In this document: positions 57,031-64,000 of the stretch, in pieces
Layout: each line of letters opens with the position of its first letter
How positions within the stretch are numbered: the stretch's first letter is position 1
From: Pycnococcus provasolii
Taxonomy: Eukaryota > Chlorophyta > Pseudoscourfieldiophyceae > Pseudoscourfieldiales > Pycnococcaceae
DNA length: 64,000 bases
Assembly (NCBI GenBank): GCA_938743325.2
Contig: OW568892.1
Span: 372,001-436,000 of the forward strand
Reading direction: 5' to 3'
Notes under the pieces: model-generated
What the model saw: only the letters and a program-made list of their open reading frames with translations
Database searches by the model: none
Told to the model about the DNA's origin: nothing
Made by a program: the position numbers and the translations under genes

Positions 57031-58362
57031 TTAGTCGATCGATCCTGACACGTCCACGCCCCGTTCCTCGAGAAGGCGAGCGACATCAAGTCTCAGGTCG
57101 GCCCACAGCGCGAGTAGCGGGATATATCCTTGGAAAGGATTGTCCATGACGGATGCAATCTCGTCGATCGCCATCAGCGCATAGCTGACGACGCAAGTTG
57201 CGGGTATGGTAACCCAGCCAAGCTTGTTGACGAACACGAAGGGAAGAGTGAAGCACCATATCGTGAGAAACCGTATGGCGTGAAAGTTGAATTCCAGCGG
57301 TGTGGGAGTGCGCGCAATGACCTCGCACTCGCTTGCCGCACGCAGCATTCGTGCGACGTTATTGTCGAGTTCGATCGCCTGGTATTCGGTCAACCCGGTG
57401 TCACCCTTGCGATACACTTGCGAGATGACCTGTCCCGCGATGTCAGCCGTCGCGGTGACAGGATTGCAGTCGTCCTGCAGAGCCTCCTCGATGGTGTCGA
57501 GCTCGACGCCATCCTGCACGAACGGCGCCAAGCTCGCGCGCAGCTTGAACGTCTTGGTGACTGCGAGCTGAGCCTCCGAGGCGGCGACGATGGAGATCAT
57601 GGCGCCTACGATGCGCTTCGCGTCGTGCGTGGCGGTTGCGCTTCTGTCGGTGTCGCACCACGTGAGAGCGCGCCGGCATCCGTCGTAGCACTCTCGCAGC
57701 AATTCGGAGAACTTCGTCCTAGCCGCCCAGAACCTTTCGTATGCATTTGTTGTTCTCGCGACGAGCATGAGTCCGAGTGCGACAGAGCACAGCTGGTGAG
57801 CGATGATGTCAATGCCCAGCTGCACGCCAAGCTTGAGCGCGACGAAGCACACGACGCCAGAGAAGGCGGTTGTGTACATCACGACGTACTTCGTGGCGTC
57901 GAGAACGCGGCTTGAGATGACGCTTCGCAGTGCTCGCAGCCACATGACGGAGAACGGAACGCGCACGGGTCTTTCTCCCGAGCGGTGGTAATATCCTCTC
58001 CACATGCGTTCGTCTTTCTCATTCTCTTCCGTGCTGTAGTGCAGCATTTCGCCGGCAATACGTCGTTTCTTGTTCCTTTTTTTCTTTTCCTCCGAGTCCG
58101 TCTCCTTCTCCTTCTCCTTTGACGTTTCCTTCTCCTTTTCTTTCGCACTCGAGGAGGATTCTGAGGAGGAGGAGGTTGGCCCTGTGACGTCCACCACGTC
58201 GTCCGAGGACGACGACGACGTCGACGTCACAGAGGACGCGCTCCTTCGCGAAGACGTGCGGCCCACCAAACCAAAGGCACCACCACCCACACGAGACGCC
58301 GACGCCGACGCCGACGCCGACGACGAAGGGCTCAGCCATGTCCGGGATGCATTCTTATTCAT
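57031..58362 (-). CDS. Bestrophin-family anion channel (plastid VCCN-like)
   Basis: 443 aa from the ATG at 58362; an in-frame ATG at 58521 would add 53 residues. Residues 1-110 are Ser/Ala-rich then Glu/Lys-rich (possible plastid transit sequence). The channel part has VPFSVMWLRALRSVI, VVMYTTAFSGVVCFV, HQLCSVALGLMLVARTTNAYERFWAARTKF, and later TPTPLEFNFHAIRFLTIWCFTLPF, GWVTIPATCVVSYALMAIDEIA and NPFQGYIPLLAL. This agrees with the bestrophin/UPF0187 fold, in plants the voltage-dependent thylakoid chloride channel that adjusts photosynthetic proton motive force. Plastid location is inferred from family and the N-terminus. It is followed downstream (58711) by a telomere-like array near its 5' side. 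Confidence 0.85.
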   Translation of the reverse strand: MNKNASRTWLSPSSSASASASASRVGGGAFGLVGRTSSRRSASSVTSTSSSSSDDVVDVTGPTSSSSESSSSAKEKEKETSKEKEKETDSEEKKKRNKKRRIAGEMLHYSTEENEKDERMWRGYYHRSGERPVRVPFSVMWLRALRSVISSRVLDATKYVVMYTTAFSGVVCFVALKLGVQLGIDIIAHQLCSVALGLMLVARTTNAYERFWAARTKFSELLRECYDGCRRALTWCDTDRSATATHDAKRIVGAMISIVAASEAQLAVTKTFKLRASLAPFVQDGVELDTIEEALQDDCNPVTATADIAGQVISQVYRKGDTGLTEYQAIELDNNVARMLRAASECEVIARTPTPLEFNFHAIRFLTIWCFTLPFVFVNKLGWVTIPATCVVSYALMAIDEIASVMDNPFQGYIPLLALWADLRLDVARLLEERGVDVSGSID

Positions 58363-58942
58363 CCGAGCATCCGCATACGTTGTCAGATATGAGCCGGAGA
58401 TATGAGCCGAAGCTGAGGTTACCCTAACCGGTATGAAAGAGTGGGCAGCATGAGCACGAGAAGAAGGGAAAGTGCGAGGAGAGTGCCATGAGGTACTCTG
58501 ACGTGCGAGCATGCCACACACCGAGCAATGAATGACACGACACTGAGCACGACAAACGCGGTAAAGGCAAAAAAAACAAGACGTGGTAGGCGGGAGGAGG
58601 CGTGTGTGTCCCCACCACGTGGTCCCGTGGCAGTGGATTCTCTGCGATGGATTCTCTGAGGGGAAGGAAGCACTGGGGCCGGGAGCTCCGGAGATGAGTA
58701 GGACGCGCTGCCTAACCCTAACCCTAACCCTAAGGGATCCCGAAGGTTAGGAGGAGCAGCACCTGAAATCACGTTGCACTACATTGTGATATCCATAGTT
58801 CTTATACATCCATATCATGCACAACTTCGTCAAGAGTTCTACAGTATTTCTTTTTTTTTAATTAAAAAAACTTTAGTAGAGTTACAAAACAACCAGGGGC
58901 CGTGGGCCCCAGCCTGAAGCATACGTGTGTATCTTGTTCTTT
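58363..58942. other. Intergenic region with telomere-like array
   Basis: Between the bestrophin start and the stop of the next minus-strand gene. It contains the CCCTAA array at 58711, followed directly by AGGGATCCCGAAGG, and A/T-rich sequence with T8/A7 runs near 58850-58870 that probably holds the 3' end of the carrier gene. Confidence 0.6.
58711..58733. repeat. Interstitial telomere-like array
   Basis: CCTAACCCTAACCCTAACCCTAAG, at least three perfect CCCTAA units. It is in the same orientation on the plus strand as the left-arm array. Confidence 0.85.
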
Positions 58943-60250
58943 TCAGAGCCAGCTGCGCGCTGATCTCGCAGGACCTGCCGTTCCTCCTCCCCTGTGAGGA
59001 AGAAGGCCTCTCCTGCCTATTCTTCCGCACATTCGACCGCCGTGCCGTGCGGGTGAGTGACGACGATGGCGCTGAACAACACCAGCTTCGATGGAACCGC
59101 CGCGCTGGCCACCACCACTTTCCATCTCCTTCGACGGCGCCGATGCCGCCGGCTCGAGCGCGGGGAGCACCGCAGAAACAGGAACCGCGAGCTGGGGCGA
59201 CGCCGGATCGAAGGACTCCTCCGTCTCCACCGCCATCGGCAGAACCACCGCGGGAGGCTTGGCAGCCTCCAGGAATCCGGGAAGGCCGTGCGCGAGAACG
59301 CTGCAACCAAGCACCGCGCCAACCATCGGCGTGAGGTGCTGCGGGATCACCGCGAACAGCACGACGATCGCCAAGCTCGCAACGTTGGTCATGTTCACCG
59401 CGAGAGAAACGAGGCTGACATTTCTCTTCTCCGCAGCCGCGGCGTAGTCGATGTAAACAGCCGGTACGGGGCACGCGAGCACCACCTGAAGCACCAGCGG
59501 GGCTGGGTAGGGAAGCGGCAGAGTGGCGGCGAGCACCGCGCCAACGAGCAGGCCAATTCCGTAGCGCAGCGTCAGCACGGCATTCAGCGCAGCCGCCTGG
59601 CGCGGCTGCGCCGTAATCTCGAAGAGAACGCCCAGTGCCACGAGAATGAGCGGCGCATTCGCCTTGGCGACGGGTGCAAGGGTTGTGGTCACCACCAGTG
59701 GAAGCGACACCTGCATGGCGTGCAACAGAAGGCTGACATAAACCGCCACGAGAGGTGGGAATGTGGCGATCCGCCGGATCAGCTTGCCAGGTTTCATGCC
59801 GTCTGAGCGCGCGGAGAAGAACACCACGTAGCTCATCACGAACGTCACCAAGCAGTTGGCAACGTCAATGGCAATGGACGAACGCAGCGCCTCTTGGCCC
59901 CACAGCGCGGCCACGAACGGGTGCGCGAAGTTCGCGACGTTCCAGCCGAGCAGCATGGCCACCATCGCCGCCCGAGACGACGGCCTCCAGTTTCGGAAAG
60001 CGAAGAAGCCGCCCACAAGCATGCAAATGTTGTATATGAAAGCAACGCCGGCAAGCTGCGCACCTACAGTCAAGTCAGTGGCAGCGTTGAACTCAAGAAG
60101 AAGGCTTGCGGGTAGCGTGACGAAGATGGCTCCACGAAGTGCGGCACGAGCGTGGATAGGCTGCCATATGCTCAGACGGCGCATGAGCACGCCGACGAGC
60201 ACATATGAGATGGACACCGCCAACTTGGTGAGCGGTTGAAGGTCGATCAT
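58943..60250 (-). CDS. PIN-like / auxin efflux carrier family membrane transporter
   Basis: 435 aa, ATG at 60250, intronless. About ten hydrophobic segments in two five-helix bundles can be seen: LAVSISYVLVGVLMRRLSI, AIFVTLPASLLLEF, LAGVAFIYNICMLVGGFF, AMLLGWNVANFAHPFVAALWG, CLVTFVMSYVVFF, then after a loop LVAVYVSLLLHAM, ANAPLILVALGVLFE, YGIGLLVGAVLAATLPL, VLQVVLACPVPAVYIDY and LAIVVLFAVIP. The G-N-x-A-x-F-x-H-P and P-A motifs fit the AEC (PF03547) superfamily crossover regions. Substrate is unknown; many algal members are PILS-like or organic-anion carriers. The C-terminal 90 residues are soluble and Arg/Gly-rich. Confidence 0.75.
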   Translation of the reverse strand: MIDLQPLTKLAVSISYVLVGVLMRRLSIWQPIHARAALRGAIFVTLPASLLLEFNAATDLTVGAQLAGVAFIYNICMLVGGFFAFRNWRPSSRAAMVAMLLGWNVANFAHPFVAALWGQEALRSSIAIDVANCLVTFVMSYVVFFSARSDGMKPGKLIRRIATFPPLVAVYVSLLLHAMQVSLPLVVTTTLAPVAKANAPLILVALGVLFEITAQPRQAAALNAVLTLRYGIGLLVGAVLAATLPLPYPAPLVLQVVLACPVPAVYIDYAAAAEKRNVSLVSLAVNMTNVASLAIVVLFAVIPQHLTPMVGAVLGCSVLAHGLPGFLEAAKPPAVVLPMAVETEESFDPASPQLAVPVSAVLPALEPAASAPSKEMESGGGQRGGSIEAGVVQRHRRHSPARHGGRMCGRIGRRGLLPHRGGGTAGPARSARSWL

Positions 60251-60268
60251 GACGTTGGTGTAGTCGAT

Positions 60269-60311
<43 letters not shown>

Positions 60312-61281
60312 CTATATTATGTATGTATTTGTAGTCGTATAGTCGATGTAGTAGTAGCTGGTAGGTAAGTAGGTAGTAGGTTTTTTTTTTTTTGGAACGT
60401 GCGTGCGTTGCAGTGTGGAACGAGAAGGTATGAGCGGTGTCCAAAGACTTTTGTTTGTTTTGTTTGTATTCTTCGCCTCTCTTCTCAGGTATTCTCTCTC
60501 GTCGAGACAAAAAGCAAACAAAACGAGGCAAAAGAGGCACTTCTCAGCGCAACATCTGCCCACAAGCCCTCCTTCCCTTGCAGTGCACCCTACCGTCTTT
60601 GTGTAGTAGGCAGCAGCTGTGTCGTGTAGTCCTCCAGTGTCTCCATGAACCACACCTCACCTCACCTCACCAAACTGTTCCCCACCGTTTTTCTTTGTTG
60701 CTCCTTTATGTTGTCTTTTTTTTTCTTTTTGGGCAAACGCGACTTCCGTCAACCCCACCCTCCTCACTATAGAACCTTGCGAACGAACTCACCAGCAACT
60801 ACTCACAAATCAAGTGAAAGTTGTGCCAAATGTCGCACACACACACAAAATGAAATCGGTGCGAGCACTTGGAATCTGAACGAAACGTTTCGAGAATTTC
60901 TTCCCTGAGTGAACTGCTGCAGCAGCAAACCGAATTCAATTTAATTTCAAATGCAAGTGAACCGCACAAGCTAGTGAAGTGTCATGCACACACACACACA
61001 CACACGCACACACGCCAGCAAGTAACTCCACAAAGTCTTCGAAGACTCGGATCCACAAACAAAGTGCGAAATGAAAAGGGTGAATGAGAATGACGCGTCA
61101 AAACAAAAAAACGAGGCAAAGCAGGCCCGGCGTGTCCTACCCGAATACTAAAAATGAAAAAAAGATGGAAAGTGCTCCCCCGAACAGCCGAAGAAATGAA
61201 AAAAAATTGTAAAACTAAAATCCGCAAAAACCAAATCTCGGTTTTAAATTCCCGTTGGTTTTGGGGTGGTATTACATTTTA
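60251..61281. other. Gene-poor AT-rich region with microsatellites
   Basis: Contains a (TAG)n/(GTA)n run at about 60267-60311, T11 at 60381, two TCACC repeats near 60655-60670, a (CA)n run at about 60988-61015 and A-rich sequence to 61240. No gene is seen. It ends at the TA target duplication of the transposon. Confidence 0.6.
60267..60311. repeat. (TAG)n trinucleotide microsatellite
   Basis: About 14 tandem GTA/TAG units directly upstream of the PIN-like carrier start codon (17 bp away). Length polymorphism here could affect that promoter. Confidence 0.9.
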
Positions 61282-61386
61282 ATAGTATCCTGGAAAGAAC
61301 TGCTCGCCCACCCGATAACTTCACCGTTTCGGGGTTGTTTTGGACGCCGTTTGTTCTCCACGGAACCTATGTTAGGCCTCATTTGG
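61282..61386 (+). repeat. Left terminal inverted repeat of the transposon
   Basis: 105 bp, exact reverse complement of 63446-63550. Confidence 0.95.
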
Positions 61387-61398
61387 TTACAACAATTA

Positions 61399-63194
61399 TC
61401 AGTCACCGTACAACACTACGTCGTCGCCAGACGCAACCTCGGCGGCCTGGGCGAGCGAGGCTAGATCAGACCTCCCCCTTGATCGGGTGAAAATAGAGGG
61501 ACCGGCCCGATTCCCTGTCTGCCCGGGACCCTTTCCTTCAGAGTCCCCATCAGACTGATCCGACTCAGTCTCAGACTCCAGCAGTTCCGCCCATTCGACT
61601 TTCCGCTTCCCCTTCGAATCTGGCAGTGGCGGCGGCGGCGGTGGCACACCTGGAGGTGGCGGCAGTGGCGGCGGTGGCACAGCTTGTTCAGATGGCAACG
61701 GTGGTGGCGGAGGCACATCGCCAGCTGGAGGTGGCGGTGGTGGCACAGTGCGCGGCATGCTTTCCTCAGGTACGTCGTCCCGAAGACCCTCCCACCGCGA
61801 GGGGAAGTCGTGTTCCCACGCACGTTCTGGATCCCACGTCCACCTCTGTGCCTTTGGTGTTTTTTTGCGGTCTGCGATTGCCTTTTGCGCGTGCGCGTTC
61901 TTTTCCCACACCTTCTTTGCCGCCAAACTGAACTGACGCCACCGATAAAATCCAGGGAACGGGTTTTTTTTTCCCTGGTCGTTCGTGTCGCAGATTGCGG
62001 CTTTGAAAGCCGCAACGGCTTCGGCAAAGTCTGCCGGGCCTGGCACGACGTGCCCCCACGACGTCGTTCGTGGCGTCTCTGAAAACCACTTCGTCTCAAC
62101 GAAGCGCTGGATCAAGCCGTTCGCCGGCTCGATGGGGTCGAACAGATAGCCTTTCACTGGCAGGTGCGCGTACCCGAGGCCATTATCCCGCGAAAACGAC
62201 GTCTTCACCTTTCGGTTGAAGTGCTGCTTGTCCGGGTAGTGCTTCGTGCCGGACGTGCCTAGCCGGTCCACGAGCAGGAGTACGCGTTGTTTTGTTTCAT
62301 CGGCGATTTTCTTGAGCCTCGTCACGAGTGCCTCGCCACCAAAGGACGGGCAGGCATCATCCGTGGCCTGATTTTTCAACATGAAGTCCACGTACTTGTC
62401 GTCGTTGACGGCGGTTTTGTAAAGGAAAGCTTTAAGAATGCGGTGTTGCTCTCCCACACACATGATCGCGGAATGCTTTGTCGTACGGTACGCCGCGTCT
62501 GCGTGCAATGTTGTCCCTCTCCTCGTCCTGCCGTGCGTCGGCCACCACGGAACAGCGATAGGAAACTCATCCAAGTAGAAGATAAGGACGTCGCCATTCG
62601 ACTTGCGCCACTTCACAAAACCCTCGACGTACCCGAGGTGCATGTCGAACACGCGAACGTGGTTTTTTTCTAGTGTTGTTCCGTCCGTCTGCTTGATCAC
62701 AAACGGAGGTGTGCAGTACACGTACAAATAGTTGTACAGAGTTCGCCTAGACAAGTCGGGAAAGGCGTTGTCCTTCGCTTGCGCCATAGGCACAAGCTTA
62801 ACATCAGGAATGTACGGAGCACCGTCCGCAACTTCCAACAACAACTTCTCTTGCTCCACCGTCAGGATCCTCTCACGGCCATCTTCACCGAAGGACGTGC
62901 GGATGCGCAGGGCGCCACCATCTTGTTCTTGTTGGAGAATGCCCCGAACTGTTGTGCGTGGAAGACCAACCTTATCTGAAAGTTCTCGTTGATTTAACTC
63001 TGGGTTACTCTTCCTTTCTTGAACAACCTTTGTAACCATCCACAATGGCGTCGGCGCGTTCAAGCGCGATCCAGCATCCACTTTTTCAAGCGGTGCTCGC
63101 TTAGGATCGCGCGATAGCCGGTTCATGACTTTGACGCACGCATGGCGTAAGTCCCAGTAAGACTGAGCAGGACCTGGCAACTTGTTTTCTTCGC

Positions 63195-63225
<31 letters not shown>

Positions 63226-63237
63226 TGCTGATGCCAT
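61399..63237 (-). CDS. Tc1/IS630-type DDE transposase with proline-rich C-terminus
   Basis: 612 aa from the ATG at 63237; an ATG at 63390 would add 51 residues. Residues 1-15 are poly-Gly. Residues about 75-100 form a helix-turn-helix (NQRELSDKVGLPRTTVRGIL) for terminal repeat binding. The RNase-H-like core has LIFYLDEFPIAVPWWP…TRRGTTLHA (first Asp about 221), VLLLVDRLGTSGTKHYPD (second Asp about 323) and LFDPIEPANGLIQRFVE (third acidic residue about 368, equivalent to the NPIE motif of IS630/Tc1). Residues about 485-545 are four runs of polyproline (PPPPPPLP-like), unusual for this family. The end is acidic and Gly-rich. It should catalyse cut-and-paste at TA. Confidence 0.88.
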
Positions 63238-63445
63238 TGTGAGAAATGGAGAAAGAGATGGCGGGAGTTTGGACCAAAGTTTGTTCCTGTCGTACAGGTC
63301 GGGGGATCCTGGATGGTCGGAAATTCTAGGTCGGGGCCCCGGGAAACAGTGGGCCTTCCCACTATGGAGATGCGCTCCTGTGCGATTCAATCAACACGCC
63401 ACTGTGAGCAACCGTCTCTCAAAACGAGGGATACTGCTACACAGG

Positions 63446-63550
63446 CCAAATGAGGCCTAACATAGGTTCCGTGGAGAACAAACGGCGTCCAAAACAACCC
63501 CGAAACGGTGAAGTTATCGGGTGGGCGAGCAGTTCTTTCCAGGATACTAT
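63446..63550 (-). repeat. Right terminal inverted repeat of the transposon
   Basis: 105 bp, exact reverse complement of 61282-61386, followed by the TA target duplication. Confidence 0.95.
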
Positions 63551-63552
63551 TA

Positions 63553-64000
63553 TGCGGTCGGGCAGTCCGCGGCCTATATCGTACCCGGTAGTGGTGCCGC
63601 CATTTGCTTTTCCTTTTTGCATCCATGTTTTCAGTTTGGCACGCCTTCTTGCGTGCACTTCTTACTTGCCTCTCTTCTTCTTTGAAAAATAGGCGGCGCA
63701 GGGACATATCTCCGCCTCGCCGCCTCCTTACCCTACCTTTTTATTCAGCGGGACTGTCTCGGACCTCCCATTTCGCCGCCGTCGGACTCCGGGACCACGC
63801 CTGATGCTTTGAGAGGGGGGTGGGCCGTGGGTGTCTCCTTCTTCTCTCATTTGTATTCCGGAACGAACGAACGAACGTCCGGAATGCGTTCACGCGTCTC
63901 GCGCTGCTTGCAACATGCAACAACTTTGGTCCTCTCTCACTCCCCCACCTTTCGCTTCGCATTTGCAAAGGGTGGTCAACCGTTTGACCAAACTCTACCA
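63553..64000. other. Unassigned right edge
   Basis: No convincing reading frame. A TTCCGGAACGAACGAACGAACGTCCGGAA segment near 63855-63880 forms a short hairpin with a GAAC tandem. It could be promoter sequence of a gene beyond the window. Confidence 0.4.

Larger units (their letters stand above)
61282..63550. mobile_element. Tc1/mariner-IS630 superfamily DNA transposon, apparently intact
   Basis: 2269 bp, flanked by a TA dinucleotide on both sides (61280-61281 and 63551-63552). The 105-bp terminal inverted repeats (61282-61386 and 63446-63550) show no differences that I can see, starting ATAGTATCCTGGAAAGAAC. Between them lies one minus-strand transposase ORF without frameshift or internal stop. 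Perfect repeats, a clean target duplication and an open gene all suggest recent movement. The element ends about 450 bp before the right edge of the window. Confidence 0.93.

Noticed and set aside
59057-59806. 249-codon plus-strand ORF within the PIN-like carrier
   Set aside because: His/Arg-rich shadow of transmembrane codons on the other strand.

Overview
The window is nuclear DNA from a compact, intron-poor eukaryote that is probably a photosynthetic green microalga close to the prasinophytes. The lineage is inferred from protein content. There is a plastid terminal oxidase, a cullin whose N-terminus reads like plant CUL1, a BIG BROTHER-like RING protein, an mTERF-domain protein, a bestrophin-type channel and a PIN-like carrier, alongside typical nuclear genes (KIN17, PABPN1, cornichon, TMEM50, GCFC/ILP1, strawberry notch, eL20). 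Genes are dense on both strands. The few introns are short (43-305 bp) with GTGCGT, GTAAGT or similar donors and a CTAAC-like branch site. Interstitial TTAGGG-type arrays occur at four places.

Layout. 1-3.9 kb: partial KIN17, PABPN1, and a TFIIS-N-domain protein. 4.2-12.2 kb: an accessory block. A 3.7-kb body of a predicted intracellular receptor (HAW-motif domain, NACHT ATPase, 14 nearly identical WD40 repeats) lies between two 1.5-kb inverted arms. Each arm holds a circularly permuted tRNA-Pro(UGG) gene, a telomere-like array and the 5' ends of two divergent genes: the receptor (intact from the left arm) and a RING gene (intact from the right arm). 12.1-25.1 kb: RING E3, cornichon, TMEM50, a coiled-coil protein, GCFC/PAXBP1 and strawberry notch. 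25.6-37.5 kb: a predicted pentameric ligand-gated channel, a 2138-residue coiled-coil EF-hand protein, a UBE3D-like protein and a tandem-domain nuclear protein. 37.8-48.2 kb: an ABCG half-transporter, a SET protein and a very GC-rich gene with a TerD-like domain. 48.7-60.3 kb: CUL1, plastid terminal oxidase, eL20, mTERF, bestrophin and PIN-like carrier. 61.3-63.6 kb: an apparently intact Tc1/IS630-type DNA transposon with perfect 105-bp terminal inverted repeats and a TA target duplication.

The strongest observations are the permuted tRNA-Pro, whose two halves assemble into a near-canonical cloverleaf, and the receptor locus with its inverted flanks, which resembles fungal NACHT-WD40 allorecognition genes in repeat design and appears to have been rearranged recently. 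All splice sites, starts and family names come from reading the sequence only; no database search or RNA evidence was available.
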